Positions 1-7,608 of a DNA stretch of 31,145 nucleotides are shown in pieces. The notes under the pieces were generated by a model. The model was not told the origin of the DNA, searched no databases, and saw only the letters and a list, made by a program, of their open reading frames with translations. Each line of letters opens with the position of its first letter. Positions within the stretch are counted from its first letter, which is position 1. Position numbers and translations under genes: made by a program. The DNA is from Roseburia sp. CAG:309 (GTDB lineage Bacteria > Bacillota > Clostridia > Lachnospirales > Lachnospiraceae), in contig FR894076.1 of NCBI GenBank assembly GCA_000434115.1, positions 10,765 to 41,909 on the forward strand, read 5' to 3'.

Positions 1-131
1 ATCGCTCCGGGAACATCGTCCTGAATGATATTAAATAACGTCTCTTTAATCCGGTCTGTCGTAGGCCGTGTATCCTTCCCTTCCGGTGCAATCAATGGCA
101 GCCTGCGGGCTGTCCCTGCAATCACTCGCAT
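1..131 (-). CDS. rsmD: 16S rRNA (guanine(966)-N2)-methyltransferase RsmD, N-terminal part only (cut by window edge)
   Basis: Only the first 43 codons are in the window; the rest lies beyond position 1. The translation begins MRVIAGTARRLPLIAPEG and continues with DTRPTTDRIKETLFNII. This is the conserved RsmD N-terminus (start, basic RNA-contacting segment, then the TRPT..R.KE.LFN signature). The family methylates G966 of 16S rRNA in the small subunit with S-adenosylmethionine as donor. The ATG at 131 is preceded by GGGAGA at a normal distance, which supports the start. A good sigma-A-like promoter lies just upstream in the 72-bp gap after recG, so rsmD is probably transcribed on its own. The identification rests on a short but highly characteristic segment; the SAM-binding and NPPY regions cannot be seen. 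Confidence 0.88.
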   Translation of the reverse strand, partial: MRVIAGTARRLPLIAPEGKDTRPTTDRIKETLFNIIQDDVPGA

Positions 132-169
132 ACTATTTCTCCCTTGCAAATATTTTTCATCCCAACATC

Positions 170-198
170 ATTGTAAACGATATTGAACTATTTTTCAA
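170..198 (-). promoter_or_regulatory. Sigma-A-like promoter for rsmD
   Basis: On the minus strand, TTGAAA (193-198) is followed after 17 bp by TACAAT (170-175), close to the TTGACA/TATAAT consensus at ideal spacing and about 40 bp upstream of the rsmD start. The -35 region is also part of a small inverted repeat (TTGAA, six bases, TTCAA). Predicted from sequence only. Confidence 0.6.
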
Positions 199-203
199 CT
201 GTT

Positions 204-2240
204 TTATAACGAAACATTTCCCATATAGGAATTTAATTTTTCGACAAGACGGCGGTTTTTCTTATAAAACATGGTAACCTCATCAAAAGCATAATTCTTT
301 GCTTCCTCATTTGCCGCTTTTAATACCGGCGCATCCTCATAGATGTCCGCAAGAGAAAACAGTTTGTCACCACTTTGCATCACGCCAAAGAAATCTCCCT
401 GTCCACGCAGTTTCAGATCCTCTCTTGCAATCTCAAAACCGTCATTCGATCCGGCAAGGATGGAAAGCCGTTCTTTTCCTTCTTTGCTCTCTTTTCCATA
501 CATTAAAATGCAGTAGGACTGCTCTTTTCCCCGTCCGACGCGGCCGCGAAGCTGGTGAAGCTGGGCAAGCCCAAAGCGCTCTGCATTTTCAATCATCATT
601 ACCGTCGCATTCGGAACATCGATGCCAACTTCAATGACGGTCGTCGATACGAGAATATCGGTCGTTCCCTCAATAAAGCGCTGCATCACTTCATTTTTTT
701 CCTTCGGCTTCATTTTTCCATGCAGACACTCGATCGTTATTCCTGCCGGAAAGATTTCTTTTAACTGCTCCGAATACATCACTACACTCTCCAGTGCAAC
801 TTCTTCTTTTTCTTCTACCATCGGACAGATGATATATACCTGCCGCCCTTTTTCAATCTGATCTTTCATGAACCGGTACGCCTGCGGGCGGTAATCGGTA
901 CCCACGACACAGTTTTTGATTGGCAGACGGTTGGCAGGAAGCTCGTCCATGATGGACAAGTCCATATCCCCATACAAAACCAGCGCAAGTGTTCTTGGAA
1001 TTGGCGTCGCACTCATCGCAAGAACATGTGGTGCCTCTCCCTTTTCCATCAGTTTTTCACGCTGGCGTACGCCAAAACGATGCTGCTCATCTGTGATGAC
1101 AAGTGCCAGATTGGAAAATTCCACATTATCCTGTAGTATCGCATGGGTTCCCACGACGATATCCCATTCCCCCTCTGCTAATTTCTGTTTTCCTTCTCGC
1201 TTTTCCTTTGCTGTCATCGATCCAATCAACAATCCGATCTTCACTCCATACGGGGCGAGCATCGCCTCCAGCGACTCCTTATGCTGCATCGCAAGCACTT
1301 CCGTCGGCACCATAAAAGCCCCCTGCTCCCCATTGCACACGGCAAGAAACAGCGCCATAACGGCAACCACGGTCTTTCCGGAACCAACATCTCCCTGCAC
1401 CAGACGATTCATTGTCATTCCGCCCGTCATATCTTTTTCAATTTCTTCGTATACCCTTTTTTGTGCGGATGTCAGTTCATAAGGGAGGTTTTTTGCAAAT
1501 TCTTCCAATTTTTCACTTTGCGACATAACATGGGAACTCGGTTTATAGTTTTTGATACGGATTGCCTGCAATGCTGCCTGATACAGGAAAAACTCATCAA
1601 ATACAAGCCGCTTTCTGGCTTTTCGATATTCCAGTTGATTTTTGGGGAAATGAATGTCATGGATAGCCTTGCGATATGCAAGAAGATTTTGACGCTTCCG
1701 GAGATCCGCAGGCAGAAATTCCGCTGCCCCCTCCAGCGAACCGATGGCATCACGCACTGCCTTCTCGACAGCATGATTGGTGAGACCTGCGGTCAGCGGA
1801 TAGATTGGGTGCATTCTTCCAACCTGCTTAAAAAATTCATTTTTGCTATACATTTTCGGCTGCTCAAGCACCAGTTTTCCGTTTTTTCTACCAACTTTGC
1901 CACGCAGAATATAGCGGGTTCCCATTTTTAAACGGTTCGCCAAAAACGGCATATTAAACCACGTAACGGGAATCCGTCCGGTTTCGTCTTCGAGTACGAT
2001 AGACAGGATTTTCAGCCTTGCTGTCGTATGGATGGATGGGCGGCAGGCAATAACGCCCTCTACTGCTGCCATCTCGCCTTCTTCCACCTCTGCGATCTTG
2101 ACCATATCATGAAATTCATCGTATTCTCTTGGATAGTGTTCCAAAAGATCTCCTACGTTCCAAATATCCAATTTATGGAAACGCTGTTCTGCCTTTTCCC
2201 CAACGCCTTTTATCTGGCGAATGCTGTCCTCATATCTCAT
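204..2240 (-). CDS. recG: ATP-dependent DNA helicase RecG
   Basis: This 678-residue protein has the usual RecG length. RecG is a superfamily 2 double-stranded DNA translocase that remodels stalled replication forks and Holliday junctions. The N-terminal part (about residues 1-150) fits the wedge/OB-fold domain. The helicase core follows, with Walker A GDVGSGKT at 283-290, the RecG-specific DEQH box at about 384-387 followed by RFGVRQR, the SATPIPRTLAL motif, and the C-terminal motifs STTVIEVGIDVPNA and QLRGRVGRG. GGAGC lies just before the ATG at 2240. The stop codon of the upstream sigma-like gene is only 15 bp away, so the two are probably co-transcribed. The gene appears intact. Confidence 0.97.
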   Translation of the reverse strand: MRYEDSIRQIKGVGEKAEQRFHKLDIWNVGDLLEHYPREYDEFHDMVKIAEVEEGEMAAVEGVIACRPSIHTTARLKILSIVLEDETGRIPVTWFNMPFLANRLKMGTRYILRGKVGRKNGKLVLEQPKMYSKNEFFKQVGRMHPIYPLTAGLTNHAVEKAVRDAIGSLEGAAEFLPADLRKRQNLLAYRKAIHDIHFPKNQLEYRKARKRLVFDEFFLYQAALQAIRIKNYKPSSHVMSQSEKLEEFAKNLPYELTSAQKRVYEEIEKDMTGGMTMNRLVQGDVGSGKTVVAVMALFLAVCNGEQGAFMVPTEVLAMQHKESLEAMLAPYGVKIGLLIGSMTAKEKREGKQKLAEGEWDIVVGTHAILQDNVEFSNLALVITDEQHRFGVRQREKLMEKGEAPHVLAMSATPIPRTLALVLYGDMDLSIMDELPANRLPIKNCVVGTDYRPQAYRFMKDQIEKGRQVYIICPMVEEKEEVALESVVMYSEQLKEIFPAGITIECLHGKMKPKEKNEVMQRFIEGTTDILVSTTVIEVGIDVPNATVMMIENAERFGLAQLHQLRGRVGRGKEQSYCILMYGKESKEGKERLSILAGSNDGFEIAREDLKLRGQGDFFGVMQSGDKLFSLADIYEDAPVLKAANEEAKNYAFDEVTMFYKKNRRLVEKLNSYMGNVSL

Positions 2241-2255
2241 AGCTGCTCCGTAATT

Positions 2256-3017
2256 TTATTCTGCGCCAATGTGAATCTCATCCAGCGCAAGATCCACATA
2301 CATACTGATTTCTTCTTCCGGCATTTTCGTATAGTCTGCCAGTTCTTCCAACGTTGCCAGACGTCCCCATTCCTCGGCAAGCACTTTTGTCGCTTCATGG
2401 ATCAGATTGGTCTTGGCAACAATGCTATTTTCCATGCCTTTACTTGCCATCTGTTCATCGGCCAGTTCAATCATCCTTGCTTTGACATAACGATCCAGTT
2501 CTTTCTTTACATCCGATATTTCCGGATTTCCACAAAGTTCTTCAACTGCCAGCAAAAGACTTAAATTTCCTTCCTGAATCAGATCCTCCAGAGGCACCCC
2601 ACGGTTTTTATACTTTGCCGCCAGTGTTACCACACGCTGCAAATGGGATTCCACCACACGATGAGAGACTTCCGCTTCTCCTGCCAGAAGCCGCTCATAC
2701 AGCAGCTGTCTTTCTTCGTCTGAACAGGGTTCCAATTCCCGTAATTCACGGCGGTATACGGTAAGATATTGGGAATCTTTCGTACTCATTGACGGATTTT
2801 TTCCCTCTTTTGCCTGAAATGTTTCTTTTGCCGTAACGCCTTCGACCTCGATGTGATGTTCTTCCAGAAATTCATATACCAGTTTAAGCTGGGATTTCTG
2901 TAGTTTCATATCCTGACAAAAATCATCCACCTGTTCTTTGGTAATACGGTTTTCATTTGTCTTGGCAAACTCAACGAGGTCAAGCATCTGCCGCATAAAT
3001 TCATTCTGATCTCTCAT
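2256..3017 (-). CDS. Sigma-70-like protein lacking visible promoter-recognition regions
   Basis: About 253 residues. Residues 1-60 resemble sigma region 1.1 (an acidic helical segment ending LEEHHIEVEG). Residues about 80-130 resemble region 1.2 (YRRELRELEPCSDEE, LLAGEAE). These lead into a clear region 2.1/2.2 core-binding signature (residues about 118-155: VESHLQRVV, AAKYKNRG, LEDLIQEGN). The usual 2.3/2.4 stretch with FSTYA.WWIRQAI is absent, and I see no region 4 helix-turn-helix; the C-terminus (ATLEELADYTKMPEEEI) looks like region 3. It may therefore bind RNA polymerase core without conventional -10/-35 recognition. I chose the ATG at 3017 because GGAGGA precedes it at good spacing; an in-frame ATG at 3065 would run into the upstream dehydrogenase gene. 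It sits 22 bp after that gene and 15 bp before recG. Function unknown; sigma homology is fairly secure. Confidence 0.75.
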   Translation of the reverse strand: MRDQNEFMRQMLDLVEFAKTNENRITKEQVDDFCQDMKLQKSQLKLVYEFLEEHHIEVEGVTAKETFQAKEGKNPSMSTKDSQYLTVYRRELRELEPCSDEERQLLYERLLAGEAEVSHRVVESHLQRVVTLAAKYKNRGVPLEDLIQEGNLSLLLAVEELCGNPEISDVKKELDRYVKARMIELADEQMASKGMENSIVAKTNLIHEATKVLAEEWGRLATLEELADYTKMPEEEISMYVDLALDEIHIGAE

Positions 3018-3039
3018 GGCTTTCCTCCAGATATCACTC

Positions 3040-4221
3040 TTATTCCGGCTTGCGTTCTGCTGCAAAATGATAGATTTTCTTCACATCATCGCTTGCAAGT
3101 TTTACATAATTTCCTTCTGTCTTACGGTTTCCAAGAAGTTTTTCCGTCATTCGGTCAATATCTTCCTCTTTGGCTCCAATTTCTTCAAAGGTAAGTGGCA
3201 TACCGATTTTCTTTAAAAATGCCTCAAAAGCTTCGATTCCTTTCAAAGCGGTCGCTTCATCTGTTTCCTGTGGTTCAATCTCCCATACACGGGTAGCAAA
3301 CTGTACCAGTTTATGCGGATTGATCTTAAGCACATAACGCATCCAAGCCGGTGTGATCACTGCAAGTCCGGCACCATGTGTCACATCATACATTGCAGAA
3401 AGTTCATGCTCAATGTGGTGGCTTGCCCAGTCCTGAACACGTCCGACACCACATACGTTATTGTGTGCAAGCATCCCTGCCCACATGATGTTGGCACGCG
3501 CTTCGTAGTTATTCGGATCCTCAATGATACGCGGTGCCTCATAGATCATGGTTTTTAATACCGCTTCACAGAGACGGTCTGTAATCTCCACTTCTTCCGT
3601 ATTGGAAAAATAACGCTCGCAGATATGGATCATAATGTCTGTCGCGCCTGCTGCCGACTGATACGGAGGCAGGGTGCATGTCAATTCCGGATTCATAATG
3701 GAAAATTTCGGACGAAGATGCTCCGAAGCTGCACCTTTCTTAAATCCGGTCTCTTCATTATTGATTACGGTATTCATAGATCCTTCGGAACCGGCTGCCG
3801 CAATCGTCAGGATCGTTCCGATCGGGAGTGCCTTTTCAATCGTTGCCTTTTTCTCATAGAAATCCCAGAAATCACCATCATAACAAGTTCCTGCTGCGAT
3901 TGCCTTGGAAGAGTCGATCGTACTTCCGCCGCCTACGGCGAGGATAAAATCGACACCTTCTTTTTTACACAACTCAATGCCCTCATATACCAGACCGCTT
4001 CGTGGATTTGGCTTAACGCCTCCAAGTTCTACATAATCAATCTTTTCCTCTTTCAGGCATTTTGTTACACGGTCGTACAACCCGGAACGTTTGATGGATC
4101 CTCCTCCATAATGAAGAAGCACTTTGGTTCCGCCAAAACGGCGGATCAACTGACCGACATGAGCCTCGGCTCCTTTTCCAAAATCAAAATAAGTTGGTGC
4201 ATAAAATGTAAAATTATCCAT
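3040..4221 (-). CDS. Iron-containing alcohol dehydrogenase, butanol dehydrogenase (BDH/YqhD-like)
   Basis: This 393-residue group III (iron-dependent) alcohol dehydrogenase would reduce aldehydes such as butyraldehyde to alcohols with NAD(P)H in the cytoplasm. The N-terminus MDNFTFYAPTYFDFGKG is typical of the BDH subfamily. The nucleotide-binding GGGS lies at 97-100 (AVGGGSTIDSSKAIA). The four metal ligands fall at D195, H199, H268 and H282 (GATDIMIH, WASHHIEH, VTHGAG), the same pattern as E. coli YqhD. GAGAGG lies before the ATG at 4221. The gene follows asnA after a 69-bp gap holding a strong inverted repeat and precedes the sigma-like gene by 22 bp. The physiological substrate cannot be told from sequence, so I give no symbol. 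Confidence 0.92.
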   Translation of the reverse strand: MDNFTFYAPTYFDFGKGAEAHVGQLIRRFGGTKVLLHYGGGSIKRSGLYDRVTKCLKEEKIDYVELGGVKPNPRSGLVYEGIELCKKEGVDFILAVGGGSTIDSSKAIAAGTCYDGDFWDFYEKKATIEKALPIGTILTIAAAGSEGSMNTVINNEETGFKKGAASEHLRPKFSIMNPELTCTLPPYQSAAGATDIMIHICERYFSNTEEVEITDRLCEAVLKTMIYEAPRIIEDPNNYEARANIMWAGMLAHNNVCGVGRVQDWASHHIEHELSAMYDVTHGAGLAVITPAWMRYVLKINPHKLVQFATRVWEIEPQETDEATALKGIEAFEAFLKKIGMPLTFEEIGAKEEDIDRMTEKLLGNRKTEGNYVKLASDDVKKIYHFAAERKPE

Positions 4222-4245
4222 ATTCGACCTCTCTTTTATATTTTA

Positions 4246-4290
4246 CTATTCAGGACAATTCACGGACTCTCAGACAGTGGTCCTGAATAG
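4246..4290. repeat. 11-bp perfect inverted repeat between asnA and the alcohol dehydrogenase
   Basis: CTATTCAGGAC (4246-4256) and GTCCTGAATAG (4280-4290) are perfect reverse complements around a 23-base centre. One arm abuts the asnA stop codon. On the transcribed (minus) strand no T-run follows, so it is not a canonical intrinsic terminator; it may be an operator, an RNA-stabilising stem or a processing site. An alternative pairing (GGAC with GTCC inside the loop) is possible. Confidence 0.6.
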
Positions 4291-5292
4291 TTACAGTAAA
4301 TGTATATTTCCTTTTTCTGCTTCTGCCATCATCTCATCCGGCCACAGGGATGCCTGTACTTCCCCGATATGCGCTTTTCGTAAAAAGAACATACAGATAC
4401 GGGACTGGCCAATTCCGCCTCCGATGGTATATGGCAGTTTGCCTTCCAGCACTTCCTTCTGAAATGGAAGATTTTTCCTTTCTTCGCAGCCGGCTTTTTT
4501 CAGCTGCTCTTCCAGTGCCTTTTCGTCCACACGGATTCCCATGGAAGAAAGTTCCAGTGCAATATCAAGAACCGGATAATATACAATAATATCTCCGTTC
4601 AAAGACCAGTCATCATAATCCGGCGCACGTCCGTCATGAGGTTCGCCGCTTGCCAGTTTATCTCCGATCTTCATAAGGAAAATCGCACCATGCTCTTTTG
4701 CTGCCAGATATTCTCTCTCTTTTGGAGTCTTATCCGGATATTTTTCCTCCAGTTCATATGTTGAAACAAACGTAATATCCTGTGGAAGTGTTTTCTTTAT
4801 GTAAGAATATTTTACAGACATATAGTCCTCTGTCTCCTCCAGAGACTGATATACTTTGCACACGATTTCTTTTAATGTGGCTTCATTTCTCTGTGCTTTC
4901 TCAATGATACGTTCCCAATCCCACTGATCGACAAAGATGGAATGGATATTGTCGGTATCCTCATCGCGGCGGATCGCATTCATATCGGTATACAATCCCT
5001 CGCCGACGGAAAATCCATACCGTTTCAACGCATGACGTTTCCATTTTGCCAGAGAATGCACAATCTGTACAACGCGGTCATTCTGTTCGCGGATTCCAAA
5101 GGAAACCGGACGCTCCACACCGTTCAGATCATCGTTTAATCCCGTTTCCGGTGCTACGAATAACGGGGCTGACACACGAGTCAGATTCAGATTTGTCGCC
5201 AGTGCTCTCTCAAAAAAATCTTTTACTTCTTTAATCGCCACTTCTGTCTCGCGGACATCAAGGGCGGATTGATAACCTTCAGGTACCTTCAT
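4291..5292 (-). CDS. asnA: Aspartate--ammonia ligase (asparagine synthetase A)
   Basis: This 333-residue protein matches the usual AsnA length (about 330). AsnA makes asparagine from aspartate, ammonia and ATP and is structurally related to class II aminoacyl-tRNA synthetases. Recognisable stretches are the N-terminal VRETEVAIKEVKDFFE, TGLNDDLNGVERPVSF, KWKRHALKRYGF..GEGLYTDMNAIRRDE, the DQWDWE motif, and the C-terminal TIGGGIGQSR nucleotide-binding motif 3. GGAGG precedes the ATG at 5292 and overlaps the asnS stop codon, so asnA is translationally and transcriptionally downstream of asnS (9-bp gap). The pairing links asparagine synthesis to Asn-tRNA charging. An inverted repeat follows the stop codon. 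Confidence 0.97.
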   Translation of the reverse strand: MKVPEGYQSALDVRETEVAIKEVKDFFERALATNLNLTRVSAPLFVAPETGLNDDLNGVERPVSFGIREQNDRVVQIVHSLAKWKRHALKRYGFSVGEGLYTDMNAIRRDEDTDNIHSIFVDQWDWERIIEKAQRNEATLKEIVCKVYQSLEETEDYMSVKYSYIKKTLPQDITFVSTYELEEKYPDKTPKEREYLAAKEHGAIFLMKIGDKLASGEPHDGRAPDYDDWSLNGDIIVYYPVLDIALELSSMGIRVDEKALEEQLKKAGCEERKNLPFQKEVLEGKLPYTIGGGIGQSRICMFFLRKAHIGEVQASLWPDEMMAEAEKGNIHLL

Positions 5293-5301
5293 TTCTGCCT
5301 C

Positions 5302-6693
5302 CTATAAATCACAGTTATTTACGGTTCTTGGGAATGGAATGACGTCACGGATATTGGACATTCCGGTCAGATACATCACACATCTCTCAAATCCAAGACC
5401 AAATCCGGCGTGGCGGGTAGAACCATATTTTCTCAGATCAAGATAGAACTCATAGTCCTCTTTGCGAAGTCCGCATTCTTCCATACGTGTGACCAGTTTG
5501 TTATAATCGTCCTCACGCTGACTTCCTCCGATGATCTCGCCGATTCCCGGAACCAGACAATCCATTGCTGCAACCGTCTTTCCATCTTCGTTCATTTTCA
5601 TATAAAACGCTTTGATCTCTTTTGGGTAATCGGTTACAAATACCGGACGCTTAAATACTTCTTCGGTCAGATAGCGCTCATGCTCCGTCTGAAGATCTGC
5701 CCCCCAGGATACTTTGTACTCAAATTTGTCATTGTTCTTCTCAAGAATTTCAATTGCTTCTGTATATGTAACATGTGCAAATTCAGAATTTGCCACATGC
5801 TCCAGTCTTTCAATCAGTCCTTTGTCCACAAAACGGTTAAAGAAATCCATCTCTTCCGGTGCATGTTCCAGCACATAGCGAATGACATATTTTAACATCC
5901 CCTCTGCCAGCAGCATATCATCCTTCAGATCTGCAAATGCGATCTCCGGCTCGATCATCCAAAACTCTGCTGCATGACGGGTCGTATTGGAATTTTCCGC
6001 ACGGAATGTCGGGCCAAACGTATAAATATTTTTAAATGCCTGTGCATAAGTCTCGCCATTGAGCTGTCCGCTTACCGTCAGATTGGTTTCTTTTCCAAAG
6101 AAATCCTGACTGTAATCAATGCTGCCATCTTCGTTCTTCGGCACATTTTTCAGATCCAGTGTCGTAACCTGGAACATTTCTCCGGCACCTTCACAGTCAC
6201 TTCCCGTAATCAATGGTGTATGAACATATACAAATTCACGTTCCTGGAAAAATTTGTGAATTGCATACGCAATCAGAGAACGCACACGGAATACCGCCTG
6301 AAACGTATTTGTTCTCGGACGCAGATGACTGATCGTACGCAGATATTCAAAAGAATGTCTCTTCTTCTGAAGCGGATAATCTCCACTTGAAGCCCCTTCA
6401 ATCTCCACACCGGATGCCTGAATCTCAAATGGCTGCTTTGCTTCCGGAGTCGCTACCAGCGTTCCTTTTACGATTACGGCAGCTCCTACATTTAATTTGG
6501 AAATTTCTTCAAAATTGTCTAGTGTATCACTGTATACTACCTGAATGGGTTCAAAAAACGTTCCGTCATTGACAACGATAAATCCAAATGTTTTTGACGC
6601 ACGGATGCTTCGCACCCAGCCACCTGTCGTTACTTCCTTTCCAATATATTGTTCGCGGTCACGAAAAAAACTTCGTACACTTGTTAATTCCAT
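5302..6693 (-). CDS. asnS: Asparagine--tRNA ligase
   Basis: This class IIb aminoacyl-tRNA synthetase attaches asparagine to tRNA-Asn. The N-terminal OB-fold anticodon-binding domain (about residues 10-110, including GWVRSIR and FGFIVVNDG) is followed by the catalytic domain, with motif 2 around TFRAENSNTTRHAAEFWMIE and motif 3 at GFGLGFERCVMYLTG..NIRDVIPFPR. I place the start at the ATG at 6693 (463 residues, E. coli AsnS being 466), because GGAGGA lies at good distance upstream. An in-frame ATG at 6723 adds ten residues and would put that ribosome site inside the gene. Its own promoter overlaps the 3' end of nifJ, and a hairpin lies in its leader. asnA follows 9 bp downstream. Confidence 0.96.
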   Translation of the reverse strand: MELTSVRSFFRDREQYIGKEVTTGGWVRSIRASKTFGFIVVNDGTFFEPIQVVYSDTLDNFEEISKLNVGAAVIVKGTLVATPEAKQPFEIQASGVEIEGASSGDYPLQKKRHSFEYLRTISHLRPRTNTFQAVFRVRSLIAYAIHKFFQEREFVYVHTPLITGSDCEGAGEMFQVTTLDLKNVPKNEDGSIDYSQDFFGKETNLTVSGQLNGETYAQAFKNIYTFGPTFRAENSNTTRHAAEFWMIEPEIAFADLKDDMLLAEGMLKYVIRYVLEHAPEEMDFFNRFVDKGLIERLEHVANSEFAHVTYTEAIEILEKNNDKFEYKVSWGADLQTEHERYLTEEVFKRPVFVTDYPKEIKAFYMKMNEDGKTVAAMDCLVPGIGEIIGGSQREDDYNKLVTRMEECGLRKEDYEFYLDLRKYGSTRHAGFGLGFERCVMYLTGMSNIRDVIPFPRTVNNCDL

Positions 6694-6736
6694 GTTTTCT
6701 TTCCTCCATTGTTCTCTATTCATTTTCCCATTCTCG

Positions 6737-6779
6737 TAACGATTCCGGTCTTATCGGCAAAGGAAATCCTGAATCGTTA
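6737..6779 (-). repeat. Hairpin-forming inverted repeat in the asnS leader
   Basis: On the minus strand TAACGATTC and GAATCGTTA (9 bp, perfect) flank a 25-base centre; two further G-C pairs can form inside after one mismatch. It lies between the asnS promoter and its ribosome binding site, so the transcript should carry it. The T-run in this leader precedes the stem rather than following it, so it does not look like a terminator. I find no T-box (no GGGTGG-type antiterminator sequence). Role unknown. Confidence 0.55.
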
Positions 6780-6799
6780 TAAAAAAACCTCTATGAATA

Positions 6800-6828
6800 T
6801 TTATACACCATTTTACGGATTATTGCAA
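6800..6828 (-). promoter_or_regulatory. Sigma-A-like promoter for asnS-asnA, overlapping the nifJ stop codon region
   Basis: On the minus strand TTGCAA (6823-6828, inside the last nifJ codons) is followed after 17 bp by TATAAA (6800-6805). It lies about 107 bp upstream of the asnS ATG and would give a leader of about 100 nucleotides containing the 6737-6779 stem. Predicted from hexamer match and spacing. Confidence 0.5.
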
Positions 6829-7608
6829 GGATATCTCCCGCAGCTTTTCATATTTTTCTTTGGCTTTCTGCGCGGCTCTGGCAAAAAGGATCTCTGCCCG
6901 TTCCGGATTTTCCCGGGAAAGTCTCTCGTAGCGCAGTTCTCCCTTCAAAAATTCCTCATACGAAAGTTTTGGCTCTCCGGAATCTAAAACAAATGGGTTC
7001 TCTCCCTTTCTGCCTCGTTCCGGGCAAAAACGGAATAAGTGCCAATACCCGGAAAGCACCGCATTTTTTTCCTCTTCAACCGCTTTTCCCATACCTTTCC
7101 GAATGCCGTGATTGATACACGGTGCGTACGCAAGAATCAGCGACGGCCCGTCATGCGCTTCTGCTTCTGTCAGCGCTTTGATCGTCTGATTGTAATCTGC
7201 GCCAAGTGCCACCTGTGCCACATACACATTGTCATAGCACATCGCAATGGCGGCGAGATTTTTCTTTTCTTTCTCATTTCCCTGCGACGCAAATTGGGCA
7301 ATCGCTCCCTGCGGAGTCGCTTTGGATGCCTGTCCTCCGGTGTTCGAATACACTTCGGTATCAAAGACAAGGATATTGATGTCCTCGCCGCTGGCAAGCA
7401 CATGATCCAGCCCACCATAACCGATATCGTACGCCCAGCCGTCTCCGCCGAAAACCCACTGACTCTTCTTTGAAGCAAAATCTTTCAATTGCAGGATTTC
7501 CTGTTGTAACCGGTTCGGATTTTTCTGCCGTTCATAATATGCTGTCATTTTCTGTACGGCGGCAGCATTTTTTGCCCCCTCTGACCAGCTTTCCAGATAG
7601 GATTGCAA
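6820..7608 (-). CDS. PFOR C-terminal fragment (open frame downstream of the duplication)
   Basis: This frame encodes the end of PFOR. It includes the missing thiamine-diphosphate motif (FGGDGWAYDIGYGGLDHV), DTEVYSNTGGQASKATP, and the C-terminal tail (about 260 residues). The first available ATG (7608) follows no evident ribosome binding site, being internal to the original gene, so independent translation is doubtful. It ends with TAA at 6820, and the asnS promoter -35 lies in its last codons. Confidence 0.6.
   Translation of the reverse strand: MQSYLESWSEGAKNAAAVQKMTAYYERQKNPNRLQQEILQLKDFASKKSQWVFGGDGWAYDIGYGGLDHVLASGEDINILVFDTEVYSNTGGQASKATPQGAIAQFASQGNEKEKKNLAAIAMCYDNVYVAQVALGADYNQTIKALTEAEAHDGPSLILAYAPCINHGIRKGMGKAVEEEKNAVLSGYWHLFRFCPERGRKGENPFVLDSGEPKLSYEEFLKGELRYERLSRENPERAEILFARAAQKAKEKYEKLREISLQ

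Noticed and set aside
955..2564. Several plus-strand open frames of 180-220 codons opposite recG and the sigma-like gene
   Set aside because: They lie antisense to well-supported genes, have no recognisable domains or ribosome sites, and are typical mirror frames.
3018..3065. Upstream in-frame ATG (3065) of the sigma-like gene
   Set aside because: It overlaps the dehydrogenase coding end and lacks a ribosome site; GGAGGA fits the ATG at 3017.
4222..4245. Separate promoter for the alcohol dehydrogenase
   Set aside because: A/T-rich hexamers occur (TAAAAT, TATAAA), but no -35 lies at a workable distance.
6694..6820. T-box riboswitch upstream of asnS
   Set aside because: The leader is about 100 nt, too short for a full T-box, and no GGGTGG antiterminator motif or terminator with T-run follows the stem.
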